From Polaromonas sp. A23 (GTDB taxonomy: Bacteria > Pseudomonadota > Gammaproteobacteria > Burkholderiales > Burkholderiaceae_C): DNA of 64,000 bases. Below, piece after piece: positions 9,057-17,631 of the stretch. The stretch covers positions 1 through 64,000 of the forward strand of contig NZ_MUNO01000008.1 in the NCBI RefSeq assembly GCF_002001015.1, read 5' to 3'. The notes under the pieces were generated by a model. The model did no database searches, was not told the origin of the DNA, and was given only the letters and a program-made list of their open reading frames with translations. Position 1 is the stretch's first letter. Each line of letters begins with the position of its first letter. The position numbers were made by a program, and so were the translations under genes.

Positions 9057-10520
9057 TCAGACTCCCCAATGTGGAATGTGATGGCTGCCCAAGGACACCG
9101 CGACGTTCTTGGGTTCGCAAAACACTTCGTAGCTCCAGGTGCCGCCTTCGCGGCCGGTGCCTGATGCCTTGGTGCCGCCGAAAGGCTGGCGAAGGTCGCG
9201 CACGTTCTGGCTGTTCACGAAACACATGCCGGCTTCGACGGCGGCGGCGACACGATGCGCGCGGCCGAGGTTTTCGGTCCAGACATAACTCGATAGCCCG
9301 TACTGCGTGTCGTTGGCCAGGCGGATCGCGTCGGCCTCATCCTTGAACGGGATCAGGCAGGCGACGGGACCGAAAATTTCTTCCTGCGCGATGCGCATGC
9401 GGTTGTCGACATCGGCAAACACCGTGGGAAGCACGTAATTGCCCTTGCTGACGCGGCCCGGCAGGTCCGGTGTGCCGAGCCCGCCGCACAGCAGGGTGGC
9501 GCCTTCCTTCGGGCCGAGCTCGATGTAGCTGCGCACCTTGGCCAGGTGCCCTTGCGAAATCATGGGGCCTATGGTGGTGGCTTCATCGAGCGGGTCACCA
9601 ACCTTGATGCGTTTGGCGCGCTCCACGAACTTCGCAGCGAAGTCGGCGTAGATCGATTGCTGCACCAGAATGCGGCTGCCTGCGGTGCAGCGCTCGCCGT
9701 TGTTGGAAAAGATCATGAAGACGGCGGCGTCGAGGGCGCGCTCAAGATTGGCGTCCTCAAAAATCACGAACGGTGATTTGCCGCCCAGTTCCATGCTGAA
9801 TTTTTTCAGACCGGCAGCCTGCACGATGCGGTTGCCGGTGGCGGTGGAACCGGTGAAAGAGATGGCGCGCACGTCGGGGTGGCGGCACAGCGGCTCACCG
9901 GCGTCTTTGCCGTAGCCGTGCACGATGTTGAGCACGCCGGGCGGAATGCCGGCTTCGAGTGCGAGTTCACCCAGGCGCGCCGCTGTCATCGGCGACAGCT
10001 CGCTCATCTTCAGCACCGCGGTGTTGCCGAAAGCCAGGCAAGGTGCGACCTTCCAGGTGGCCGTCATGAAAGGCACGTTCCATGGCGAGATCAGCGCGCA
10101 GACGCCGGTCGGGTGGTACAGCGTGTAGTTGAGGTGCGTCTCGGTCGGGTAGGTGTGGCCGTCGACACGTGTGCACATTTCTGCAAAGTAATAAAAATTG
10201 TCGGCCGCGCGCGGAATCAGCTGCTTGCCGGTCTGCGCAATTACCTGGCCGCAATCATCGGTCTCCATGCGGGCGATCTCGGGCACGTGGGCGGCGATCA
10301 GGTCGCCCAGCTTGCGGATGAGTTTGGCGCGCTGCGGCGCGGGCATGCCTGCCCACTTCGGGAAAGCTTCTTTCGCCGCGGCGACGGCGGCGTTGACTTC
10401 GGCTTCGCCGCCCGCGGCTACTTCGGCCAGCAGGTCCTGTGTGGCGGGGTTGACGGTCTCGAAGTAGCTGCTGCCCGGAACGGGCTTGCCGTTGATGAGG
10501 TGATCTATTTTCATATTCAT
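9057..10520 (-). CDS. hpaE: 5-carboxymethyl-2-hydroxymuconate semialdehyde dehydrogenase
   Basis: This 487-residue aldehyde dehydrogenase oxidises the ring-cleavage semialdehyde to 5-carboxymethyl-2-hydroxymuconate with NAD. It shows the ALDH catalytic set: N148 in SPWNVPF, E244 in FSMELGGKSP and the nucleophile C278 in NNGERCTAGSR. Its ATG overlaps the hpaG2 stop by 4 nt, so the two are coupled. The dehydrogenase class is certain; the substrate comes from its position in the hpa gene order. Confidence 0.93.
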   Translation of the reverse strand: MNMKIDHLINGKPVPGSSYFETVNPATQDLLAEVAAGGEAEVNAAVAAAKEAFPKWAGMPAPQRAKLIRKLGDLIAAHVPEIARMETDDCGQVIAQTGKQLIPRAADNFYYFAEMCTRVDGHTYPTETHLNYTLYHPTGVCALISPWNVPFMTATWKVAPCLAFGNTAVLKMSELSPMTAARLGELALEAGIPPGVLNIVHGYGKDAGEPLCRHPDVRAISFTGSTATGNRIVQAAGLKKFSMELGGKSPFVIFEDANLERALDAAVFMIFSNNGERCTAGSRILVQQSIYADFAAKFVERAKRIKVGDPLDEATTIGPMISQGHLAKVRSYIELGPKEGATLLCGGLGTPDLPGRVSKGNYVLPTVFADVDNRMRIAQEEIFGPVACLIPFKDEADAIRLANDTQYGLSSYVWTENLGRAHRVAAAVEAGMCFVNSQNVRDLRQPFGGTKASGTGREGGTWSYEVFCEPKNVAVSLGSHHIPHWGV

Positions 10521-11281
10521 TCAATCGTGTTGATGAGTTCGCCCAGCCCCTCGATGCTGGTGACAATCACGTCGCCAGGTTGGCAATCAACCACCCCGTC
10601 GGGTGTGCCGGTCAGGATCAGGTCGCCGGGTTGCAGGGTCATGAAGCTGCTGAAATATTCGATCAAAAACGGCACGTCGAAAATCATGTCGCGCGTGTTG
10701 CCCGTTTGCGTGACCTTGCCATTGACGGTGGTCTGCAGCGCCAGCGCCATAGGGTCCGGCACATCGGCCGCGTCCACCAGCCAGGGGCCCAGCGGTGTGC
10801 AGGTGTCGCGGTTCTTCACGCGCAGGTTGGGGCGGTACCAGTTTTCCAGGTAGTCGCGGATCGCGTAGTCGTTGGCGACCGTATAGCCCGCGATGAAGTC
10901 ATAGGCATCGTCGCGCTTTACCCTTTCGGCCGTCTTGCCGATGACTACTGTGAGTTCACATTCGTAGTGCATGAACCGCACGCCGGCCGGGCGGCGCGTG
11001 AGCTGCCGGTGGCCGGTCAGCGTGCCTTCGCCCTTGACAAAAACCAGTGGTTCTTCGGGCGCCTTGAATTCAAGTTCCTTCGCGTGGTCGGCGTAGTTCA
11101 GGCCAAGGGCGAGGATGCTTCGCGGGCGCGGCGTGGGTGCCAGTGGCGGCAGCCAGGTGAGCAGGTCCTGAGAAATAACGCGGCCGTCGCTCAGGCGTAC
11201 AGCCGCTTCCGGATGACCGCCGAACTCATGGCTGGTGCCCGTATATTCACGCCCTTCATACATGACTCGGGCGTGTTTCAT
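10517..11281 (-). CDS. hpaG2: Homoprotocatechuate degradation decarboxylase/isomerase, subunit 2
   Basis: This 254-residue FAH-fold protein corresponds to the C-terminal half of the two-domain E. coli HpaG. It has the same order of motifs: GLNYADHAKELEFK, EEPLVFVKG, then the metal site in FMHYECELTVVIGK, and DYAIRDYLENWYRPNLR. It should act on 5-carboxymethyl-2-oxo-hex-3-ene-1,6-dioate. Here the two halves are separate genes overlapping by 4 nt (11278-11281). The upstream neighbour encodes the N-terminal half. Confidence 0.9.
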   Translation of the reverse strand: MKHARVMYEGREYTGTSHEFGGHPEAAVRLSDGRVISQDLLTWLPPLAPTPRPRSILALGLNYADHAKELEFKAPEEPLVFVKGEGTLTGHRQLTRRPAGVRFMHYECELTVVIGKTAERVKRDDAYDFIAGYTVANDYAIRDYLENWYRPNLRVKNRDTCTPLGPWLVDAADVPDPMALALQTTVNGKVTQTGNTRDMIFDVPFLIEYFSSFMTLQPGDLILTGTPDGVVDCQPGDVIVTSIEGLGELINTIE

Positions 11282-11901
11282 GCGGGCTCCTCAATAAGCG
11301 TGTTGCTCAATGTGCCGAAGCCCGGCGCCGTGATGTCAATGCGGTCACCCACTTTGGCCAGCGGCCGGCCTGCATCGCAGCCCAGCATCAACACATCGCC
11401 GGGATGCAGCGTCATGAATTCACCGACATCGGTCAACAGCCGGGCGGCATCGCGAATTAGGTGGTTGAAGTTCATGGTTTGTTTGAGCTCGCCGTTGATG
11501 CGCACTTCCAGCATGAAACCCGACGGATCGCCGGCTTCGTTGGCAGGCACCAGGCGCTCGCCGATACCCAGAAAGCCGTCCAGGCATTTGAACTTGACGG
11601 GCGGCCGGAAAAAGCTGGCGTGCGGAACGGACAGGTCGTTCATCAGCACATAGCCGGCAGCCGTGCCGGCCACGCCCATCACCATCGCGATGGTCGCGCC
11701 GATCTCGACCTCGGAAACGCGGGCCGGCACGGTGATGGCCGCACCATGCGCGCTCCAGGTGTTGGCCGTTTTCACGTAGAGCACAGGCGCTTTCGGGGGC
11801 GTCTTGTAAGGCGGCTGATTCATCTGCGGCGCCAGCGCTTCGACTTCCGCGCGAAAGTTCAGCAGCGTGCCGTAAACGGTCCCTTGCGGCATCCAGCTCA
11901 T
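11278..11901 (-). CDS. hpaG1: Homoprotocatechuate degradation decarboxylase/isomerase, subunit 1
   Basis: This 207-residue FAH-fold domain matches the N-terminal half of E. coli HpaG (PPYKTPPKAPVLYVKTANTW, then NDLSVPHASFFRPPVKFK and GERLVPANEAGD). In E. coli, HpaG catalyses decarboxylation and isomerisation in the middle of the pathway; here hpaG1 and hpaG2 presumably form a hetero-complex. It overlaps hpaR by 4 nt upstream and hpaG2 by 4 nt downstream, a chain of ATGA couplings. Confidence 0.88.
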   Translation of the reverse strand: MSWMPQGTVYGTLLNFRAEVEALAPQMNQPPYKTPPKAPVLYVKTANTWSAHGAAITVPARVSEVEIGATIAMVMGVAGTAAGYVLMNDLSVPHASFFRPPVKFKCLDGFLGIGERLVPANEAGDPSGFMLEVRINGELKQTMNFNHLIRDAARLLTDVGEFMTLHPGDVLMLGCDAGRPLAKVGDRIDITAPGFGTLSNTLIEEPA

Positions 11902-12329
11902 GGCTGCTCCAGTTCAATCAATTTATCGAGCAGTTCATAAAGCTGTGCCAGGCTCTGTTTGCCCAGGGTTGTTTCCATCCAGGCGTAGTGCGCCTCGATC
12001 GTCTGCGACAGGGTTTCGACGAGCTGCATGCCTTTGTCCGTGGCTTCGACCACGGTGCGGCGCTGGTCGGCCGGATCGCGCGCGCGGCGGATCAGGCCGT
12101 CGCGTTCCATGCGGGTCAGCACACCGGTCAGGCTGGGCCCGAGGATGAAGGCTTCGCGTGCGACCTTGCCGGTCTCCACCACGCCGTGTTCGCCCAGCAC
12201 CCGCAACACACGCCATTGCTGGTCGCTCAGGGCGTGCTCACGCAGGCGCGGCCGCGTGTGCGCCATCACGGATTCGCGCGCCTGCAGCAGCAGGCGGGGC
12301 AGGTTGCGGTGGGTAAAAGGGGTGGTCAT
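11898..12329 (-). CDS. hpaR: MarR-family repressor of the homoprotocatechuate operon
   Basis: This is a 143-residue winged-helix MarR protein from the ATG at 12329 (a TTG start at 12341 would add four residues). The recognition region includes GPSLTGVLTRMERDGLI and the wing RRARDPADQRRTVVEAT. In E. coli HpaR represses hpaGEDFHI and is released by hydroxyphenylacetates. Here it is the first gene of the operon, on the same strand and overlapping hpaG1, so it would repress its own transcript. A perfect 16-bp palindrome lies just upstream. Confidence 0.88.
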   Translation of the reverse strand: MTTPFTHRNLPRLLLQARESVMAHTRPRLREHALSDQQWRVLRVLGEHGVVETGKVAREAFILGPSLTGVLTRMERDGLIRRARDPADQRRTVVEATDKGMQLVETLSQTIEAHYAWMETTLGKQSLAQLYELLDKLIELEQP

Positions 12330-12345
12330 GCAGGGTGTCAAAATT

Positions 12346-12361
12346 ATTTAACATGTTAAAT
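12346..12361. promoter_or_regulatory. Probable HpaR operator, 16-bp perfect palindrome
   Basis: The perfect dyad ATTTAACATGTTAAAT lies 17 nt upstream of the hpaR ATG in an AT-rich pocket of otherwise GC-rich DNA. Its size and symmetry fit a MarR-type dimer site, so autorepression of the hpa operon is the simplest reading. Binding is inferred, not shown. Confidence 0.65.
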
Positions 12362-12407
12362 GAAATGACGCTTTCCTGCCCAGCCCCTGCCTGCCGGGAT
12401 TTACCCG

Positions 12408-12427
12408 TACTGTGATTAATTACAGTA
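12408..12427. promoter_or_regulatory. 20-bp near-perfect palindrome in the hpaR-radA divergent region
   Basis: The arms TACTGT...ACAGTA surround an ATTAAT core with a single mismatched pair. It ends 10 nt before the radA start. It could be an operator for radA or for the opposite hpa promoter. It differs in sequence from the ATTTAACATGTTAAAT site 46 bp away, so a second regulator is possible. Confidence 0.5.
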
Positions 12428-12437
12428 ATATCGCCGC

Positions 12438-13805
12438 ATGGCCAAAGACAAGACGATTTACACCTGCACCGAATGCGGCGGCATCAACCCGAAATGGCTG
12501 GGCAAATGCCCGCATTGCGGCGCCTGGAACACGCTGATCGAATCGGTCGCGGAAAGTCAGTCGCCGGTGAAAAACCGCTTTGCCTCACTGGCCAAACCGT
12601 CGGAAGTGGCGACCCTGGCCGACATCGAGGCGACCGACATGGCGCGCACGCCCACCGGGCACGAGGAGCTGGACCGCGTCCTCGGGGGCGGCATCGTCGA
12701 AGGCGGTGTGGTGCTGATAGGCGGCGATCCCGGCATCGGAAAATCAACCCTGCTGCTGCAGGCGCTGGACTCGCTGCAGCGCGCCGGACTCGATACCTTG
12801 TACGTCACCGGCGAGGAAAGTGGCGCCCAGGTGGCGCTACGTTCACGGCGGCTCGGGCTGGACGGTTCCCAGGTCAAGGTGCTGGCGGAGATCCAGCTCG
12901 AGAAAATCCTCGCCACGCTGGAAGCCACGCGGCCGGCCGTGGCGGTGATCGATTCGATCCAGACTGTTTATTCAGACCAATTGACCTCGGCGCCGGGCTC
13001 GGTGGCGCAGGTACGCGAATGTGCGGCCCACCTCACGCGCGCGGCCAAGGCCAGTGGAGTCTGCATCGTGCTGGTCGGCCATGTCACCAAGGAGGGCGCC
13101 CTGGCCGGACCGCGCGTGCTGGAGCACATGGTGGACACCGTGCTTTATTTCGAGGGCGACACCCATTCGAGCTTTCGCCTGGTGCGGGCCATCAAGAACC
13201 GCTTCGGCGCGGTCAACGAGATCGGCGTGTTTGCCATGACCGAAAAAGGCCTGAAGGGGGTGAGCAATCCGAGCGCGATTTTCCTGAGCCAGCATGCCGA
13301 ACCGGTGCCGGGCAGCTGTGTGATGGTGACGCTGGAAGGCACGCGCCCGCTGCTGGTCGAAATCCAGGCGCTGGTCGACAGCGGTGGCCCCAGCCCGCGG
13401 CGCCTGTCGGTGGGCCTGGACCGTGACCGCCTGGCCATGCTGCTGGCGGTGCTGCACCGCCACGCCGGTGTTGCCTGCATGGACCAGGACGTGTTCGTCA
13501 ACGCTGTTGGCGGTGTGCGCATCAGCGAGCCGGCGGCCGACTTGGCCGTGATGCTGTCCATCACCTCCAGCCTGCGGGGCAAGCCGCTGCCCAAGGGATT
13601 CATCGCCTTCGGTGAGGTCGGACTGGCCGGCGAAGTCCGCCCCGCGCCGCGCGGACAGGAACGCCTGAAAGAAGCGGCCAAGCTGGGTTTCAGCGTGGCG
13701 GTGGTGCCCAAGGCGAATGCGCCCAAAAAGCCCATCGAAGGCCTGACTATCCATGCTGTCGAGCGTGTGGAAGAGGCCATGGAAGTTGTGCGTAGCCTCG
13801 CGTAA
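12438..13805 (+). CDS. radA: DNA repair protein RadA
   Basis: This 455-residue RecA-like ATPase promotes branch migration in recombinational repair. In order it has a C4 zinc finger (C10, C13, C24, C27), Walker A GGDPGIGKST at 95-104, the RadA-specific KNRFG at 253-257, and a Lon-type C-terminal domain without the protease dyad being evident. Length is normal. It is divergent from hpaR, with about 108 bp between starts carrying two palindromes. Confidence 0.96.
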   Translation: MAKDKTIYTCTECGGINPKWLGKCPHCGAWNTLIESVAESQSPVKNRFASLAKPSEVATLADIEATDMARTPTGHEELDRVLGGGIVEGGVVLIGGDPGIGKSTLLLQALDSLQRAGLDTLYVTGEESGAQVALRSRRLGLDGSQVKVLAEIQLEKILATLEATRPAVAVIDSIQTVYSDQLTSAPGSVAQVRECAAHLTRAAKASGVCIVLVGHVTKEGALAGPRVLEHMVDTVLYFEGDTHSSFRLVRAIKNRFGAVNEIGVFAMTEKGLKGVSNPSAIFLSQHAEPVPGSCVMVTLEGTRPLLVEIQALVDSGGPSPRRLSVGLDRDRLAMLLAVLHRHAGVACMDQDVFVNAVGGVRISEPAADLAVMLSITSSLRGKPLPKGFIAFGEVGLAGEVRPAPRGQERLKEAAKLGFSVAVVPKANAPKKPIEGLTIHAVERVEEAMEVVRSLA

Positions 13806-13822
13806 ACAAGGCTCCAGTCAGA

Positions 13823-13880
13823 TTTTGCTATTAAAAATGTAGCTACTTACGCCCGTAACACCTGGGCAAAGCGCCGATTT
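13823..13880. repeat. Family A dispersed repeat, copy 2
   Basis: This copy lies 17 nt after radA, in the opposite orientation to copy 1: it starts TTTTGCTATTAAAAATGTAG and continues with CTACTTACGCCCGTAAC. The small stem GCTA...TAGC is the marker of the family. It may act as a weak hairpin between radA and the next gene. Confidence 0.65.
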
Positions 13881-13968
13881 CACTTGCAAAACATGGCTGA
13901 ACGGTCCGCCGGACCGCCTACGCACTCCCCGCAGGAAAGAGTTTGGTCAGGGCTGCGAAAATAGCGTC

Positions 13969-14403
13969 ATGAACTTCCAGAAAATCCTTGTTCCGATCGC
14001 CGGTGTCGCTTTGGTGGCGTTGGCGTACCGCGGCTTCGGCTGGGCCGGCGTGGCGGCTGCCGTTGGCGGCCTGATGATGTGGCTGCTGCTGCATTTCACC
14101 CGCATGATGCAGGTGCTCAGGCGCACCGCCAACCGGCCCATCGGTTACCTCGACAGCGCCGTCATGCTCAATGCCAAACTCAAGCCGGGCATGACGCTGC
14201 TGCACGTGGTGGCCATGACCCGAAGCCTGGGTGCACTGCAATCTGAAAAGGATGCACAGCCGGAGGTGTTTCGCTGGACCGACGGCGGGCAGTCGCACGT
14301 TACCTGCACTTTTGTCGGCGGCAAGCTGACGCACCATGTGATGGTCAGGCCGGAGGAACCCGATTCCCCGCCCGCCACGGGTGAGCTGCCGCCGGCCCCG
14401 TAA
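13969..14403 (+). CDS. Small membrane protein of unknown function
   Basis: This 144-residue protein has two adjacent hydrophobic segments at about 5-22 and 25-44 (GVAALAYRG-like, then GVAAAVGGLMMWLLLHF). A soluble C-terminal part with GKLTHHVMVRPEE and a Pro-rich tail follows. I do not recognise a characterised family. It lies between radA and ilvE on the same strand, and the start at 13969 is the only good ATG. No function is assigned. Confidence 0.7.
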   Translation: MNFQKILVPIAGVALVALAYRGFGWAGVAAAVGGLMMWLLLHFTRMMQVLRRTANRPIGYLDSAVMLNAKLKPGMTLLHVVAMTRSLGALQSEKDAQPEVFRWTDGGQSHVTCTFVGGKLTHHVMVRPEEPDSPPATGELPPAP

Positions 14404-14484
14404 AATCAGCGTTTCGGGTTTTCGCGGGGCCTCCGCCCTGCCGGCCAAAGAATCACTCCCACGACATTACACAGGATCAGCACC

Positions 14485-15423
14485 ATGCCCCCAGTAGCAC
14501 CCTCCATGGCAGACCGCGACGGCAAAATCTGGATGGACGGCCAGATGGTCGAATGGCGCGACGCCAAAATTCACGTGCTGAGCCACACGCTGCATTACGG
14601 TTGCGGTGCCTTCGAGGGCGTGCGTGCCTACAACGCCCAGGGCGGCACGGCCATCTTCCGGCTGGAAGAACACACCGAGCGTCTCTTCAACAGCGCCAAG
14701 ATCCTGCGCATGAAGATTCCCTTTACCCAGGACGAAGTCAACGCAGCCACGAAAGCTGTCGTGCGTGAGAACAAACTGGAGTCCTGCTACATCCGGCCGC
14801 TGACCTGGATCGGCTCACAAAAACTCGGCGTCAGCCCAAAGGGCAACCAGATCCACCTGATGGTGGCGGCCTGGGCCTGGGGTGCCTATCTGGGTGAAGA
14901 GGGCATGAAGCGCGGCATCCGCGTGAAGACTTCCAGCTACACCCGCCACCACGTCAACATCACCATGACGCAGGCCAAGGCGGTCAGCAACTACACCAAC
15001 TCCATCCTTGCCAACATGGAAGCGCTGGACGACGGTTACGACGAAGCGCTGTTGCTCGACGCCTCAGGTTTTGTCAGCGAAGGCGCCGGTGAAAACATTT
15101 TTGTCATCAAGGGCGGCGTGGTCTACACGCCCGATTTGTCGGCCGGTGCACTCAACGGCATCACACGCAACACCATCCTGCACATCTGCAAGGACCTGGG
15201 GCTGGAGCTGGTGCAAAAGCGCATCACACGCGACGAGGTGTACATCTCCGACGAGGCCTTCTTCACCGGTACCGCCGCGGAAGTCACGCCGATCCGCGAA
15301 CTCGACCGCATCGAAATCGGCGCCGGCTCGCGCGGGCCCATCACCGAAAAAATCCAGAGCGCGTTTTTTGACATCGTCAACGGACGCAACCCGAAGTACG
15401 CCCATTGGCTCGCGAAAGTCTGA
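14485..15423 (+). CDS. ilvE: Branched-chain amino acid aminotransferase
   Basis: This 312-residue fold-type IV PLP aminotransferase performs the last step of Leu, Ile and Val synthesis. It shows HTLHYGCGAFEGVRAY near residue 35, the PLP lysine K165 in MTQAKAVSNY, and the phosphate-binding SEGAGENIFVIK and EVYISDEAFFTGTAAEVTP. The ATG at 14485 follows an AGGA at suitable distance. The run ilvE, zf-CHCC, waaF is one I associate with Burkholderiales. Confidence 0.95.
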   Translation: MPPVAPSMADRDGKIWMDGQMVEWRDAKIHVLSHTLHYGCGAFEGVRAYNAQGGTAIFRLEEHTERLFNSAKILRMKIPFTQDEVNAATKAVVRENKLESCYIRPLTWIGSQKLGVSPKGNQIHLMVAAWAWGAYLGEEGMKRGIRVKTSSYTRHHVNITMTQAKAVSNYTNSILANMEALDDGYDEALLLDASGFVSEGAGENIFVIKGGVVYTPDLSAGALNGITRNTILHICKDLGLELVQKRITRDEVYISDEAFFTGTAAEVTPIRELDRIEIGAGSRGPITEKIQSAFFDIVNGRNPKYAHWLAKV

Positions 15424-15425
15424 TC

Positions 15426-15635
15426 ATGAGTACCTCCTCTACTGTTGAACTGCTGGCCAAAGACCTGAATTCGCAGGGCGGCGTGTTCTGCCCGAGTCCC
15501 AAGGCAGATATGGCGATTTGGAACAGCCATCCCAAGGTCTACCTGGATGTGGTGCGCACCGGTCAGGCCAAGTGCCCCTACTGCGGCACGCTCTACAAGC
15601 TCAAGGACGGCGAGCACGTCGGTGCCCACCACTAG
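15426..15635 (+). CDS. Small zinc-finger protein (zf-CHCC type)
   Basis: This 69-residue protein has C22, H35, C50 and C53 in the CHCC arrangement (FCPSP, SHPKVYLDV, AKCPYCGTLYKL). The fold is that of the NDUFS6/YheA-like zinc-binding domain; a specific role in bacteria is not established to my knowledge. It starts 2 nt after the ilvE stop and its end overlaps the probable waaF start by 14 nt. Confidence 0.85.
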   Translation: MSTSSTVELLAKDLNSQGGVFCPSPKADMAIWNSHPKVYLDVVRTGQAKCPYCGTLYKLKDGEHVGAHH

Positions 15636-16641
15636 CAGGTCGCTGATCGTCGCCCCTCAGTGGATAGGCGACGCAGTCATGACCGAGCCGCTGCTGCGGC
15701 GCCTGCATGCGCGGGGTGAACAACTCACCGTTGGGGCTCTGCCTTGGGTGGCGCCGGTGTACCGCGCGATGCCGCAGGTGCACGAGGTCATCGAGTTTCC
15801 ATTTGCGCACGGCGGCCTGCAGCTGAAGGCGCGCCGCGCACTGGCGAAACGCATCGCCGGGCAGTTCGATAGCGCCTATATCCTGCCCAACTCCCTCAAA
15901 AGTGCGCTGCTGCCATTGCTGGCCGGTATCCCGAAACGCATCGGTTATCTGGGCGAGGCGCGCATCGGCCTGCTGACCCACCGCCTGAAAAATCCCGCCA
16001 AGGGGCAGCGTCCGCCCATGGTGGCGTTTTATTCGGCACTCAGTGGCGAGACGGACCTGGACGCGGACCGGCCGCAACTGCAGATGCCGGCTGATGTGGT
16101 GGCGCAGGCGCTCACCGAACTCGGCCTGCAGCGCGGCGCTTATCACGTGTTTGCGCCGGGGGCCGAATATGGGCCGGCCAAGCGCTGGCCTGCGCGGCAT
16201 TTTTCCGAGCTGGCCCAGAAACTGGCGCTGCCCGTTCTTTTGCTGGGGTCGGGCAAGGAAGCCGCGCTGTGCGAAGAAATTGCCGTAGCCGCCAACGCCG
16301 GGCGCCCTGGCGCCTGCGTCAATCTGGCAGGCAAGACCAGCTTGATTCAGGCACTGTGCGCCATCGCTGCGGCCAGGAGTGTCGTGAGCAACGACTCCGG
16401 GCTCATGCATGTGGCCGCGGCCTTTGGCGTGCCGCAGGTGGCAATTTTCGGTTCGTCCAGTCCCCTGCATACGCCGCCGCTAAGTGCCGAGGCCAGCGTG
16501 CTGTGGCTGAAGAACGATCCGGCCTACCAGCCACCGCTTGATTGCGCGCCGTGTTTTGAGCGCGAGTGCCCCCTGGGCCACACGCGCTGCCTGAATGACA
16601 TCAACCCTGCGCGCGTGCTGCAGGCCTTGCAGGTCGGCTGA
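15622..16641 (+). CDS. waaF: ADP-heptose:LPS heptosyltransferase II
   Basis: This is a 339-residue GT9 glycosyltransferase that adds the second heptose to the LPS inner core at the cytoplasmic face of the inner membrane. Motifs are LIVAPQWIGDAVMTEPLL (family N-terminus), GAEYGPAKRWPARHF, and SVVSNDSGLMHVAAAFGVP with IFGSSSPLHTPPL in the C-terminal nucleotide-sugar domain. I chose the GTG at 15622 because it gives the normal short N-terminus; the ATG at 15547 would add 25 unrelated residues and lie within the zinc-finger gene. Confidence 0.92.
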   Translation: MPTTSRSLIVAPQWIGDAVMTEPLLRRLHARGEQLTVGALPWVAPVYRAMPQVHEVIEFPFAHGGLQLKARRALAKRIAGQFDSAYILPNSLKSALLPLLAGIPKRIGYLGEARIGLLTHRLKNPAKGQRPPMVAFYSALSGETDLDADRPQLQMPADVVAQALTELGLQRGAYHVFAPGAEYGPAKRWPARHFSELAQKLALPVLLLGSGKEAALCEEIAVAANAGRPGACVNLAGKTSLIQALCAIAAARSVVSNDSGLMHVAAAFGVPQVAIFGSSSPLHTPPLSAEASVLWLKNDPAYQPPLDCAPCFERECPLGHTRCLNDINPARVLQALQVG

Positions 16642-17259
16642 TCAGGCGGGAAACGCCGCCAGCGGCGCGAAGCCCGGCTTGTTGTCTGTGGGCGTGCGTG
16701 CCACATTCATGACCCAGCAGACCATCGCAAAATAGCCGACCAGCGTCGACAACTCGACCACACCCTGCTCGCCGAACACACCCAGTGCGGCGGCATAGCT
16801 GCTGTCGCTGACACCGTGGTGTTGAAGCAGCTCGGTGACCAGATCGACGGCCGCCGCCTCGTCCGGGGCCGTGCTGTGCGGGTACCGGCCTTCGGCAATG
16901 GCATCCAGGCTGGCCTGCGGAACGCCGGCCTTGAGCGCCAGCGGAGCATGCATCAGCCATTCAAACTGGTTGGACACATGGCGCGCGACCAGGCACATGA
17001 CAAGTTCACGGATGCGGACTTCCAGCACGCTGTCAAAACGCAGGTATTCGCCAACCTTGCCGACACGCGACATCAACTCGGGGCTGCGTAGCAGGGGAAT
17101 GAAGGGGCCGAACACGGCCTTGCGCGGCCCGGCAATCAGGGCGTCGGCCGCCTCGCGCTGCGCGGCAGACATGGCGTCTGTGGCCAGCATCGGCAGCCGT
17201 TCATGGGTCGGCACGGCAAAGCCCTGGATGACAGGGGCGGTTGGATGGGTCGAAGGCAC
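16642..17259 (-). CDS. Carboxymuconolactone decarboxylase family protein
   Basis: This 205-residue AhpD/CMD-fold protein has the helical core RIRELVMCLVARHVSNQFEW followed by a conserved His (LMHAPLALKAGVP). Members act as decarboxylases or peroxidase-like reductases; this one has a single Cys in the motif, so no CxxC peroxidase site is apparent. The start is the GTG at 17259, which has a strong GGAG seven bases upstream; there is no comparable site for longer readings. It ends directly against waaF (convergent). Confidence 0.8.
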   Translation of the reverse strand: MPSTHPTAPVIQGFAVPTHERLPMLATDAMSAAQREAADALIAGPRKAVFGPFIPLLRSPELMSRVGKVGEYLRFDSVLEVRIRELVMCLVARHVSNQFEWLMHAPLALKAGVPQASLDAIAEGRYPHSTAPDEAAAVDLVTELLQHHGVSDSSYAAALGVFGEQGVVELSTLVGYFAMVCWVMNVARTPTDNKPGFAPLAAFPA

Positions 17260-17383
17260 GGCAAAACTCCTGAGATCAAGCGGGTTCACGGAGGCGGCGC
17301 GCTGTAAAAAAGCTGCCGCCCGGCGGCTCTGCAATGGTACGCGCCCGCATGGGGTGGCTGTTGATTGTGAACGGGCAAAAAAA

Positions 17384-17405
17384 AAGGCCACCTTGCGGTG
17401 GCCTT
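17384..17405 (-). terminator. Rho-independent terminator, minus strand
   Basis: A 9-bp stem (AAGGCCACC/GGTGGCCTT) with a TTGC loop is followed on the minus strand by a run of nine T. It lies about 230 nt beyond the end of the histidine-kinase gene. It would end that two-component transcript or a separate small RNA from the 17410-17630 gap, which otherwise holds no gene I can support. Confidence 0.85.
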
Positions 17406-17631
17406 GCCAAATCCCTTGCGGGACGTCGTTGAGACTGAGAATCTGTTGGCCGATTTTGTCTTCTGCCTTTTCAATTTTTCCGTGTTGTCACAGCAACCGG
17501 TGAACTGTAAAAGTTCGGGGGCGGGCCGGCATCCCCTATTTGAGGGAGAGCTGTGGTTTTTATGCGTGAATAGGCCAAATATTGCGATTTATTTCACGCT
17601 GCGAACGCCCCCACGAGTGTCATGACCAGGG

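Noticed and set aside
12336-12341. TTGACA on the minus strand just before hpaR, as a -35 box.
   Set aside because: A matching -10 would fall inside the hpaR coding region after the ATG, so it cannot drive the full gene.
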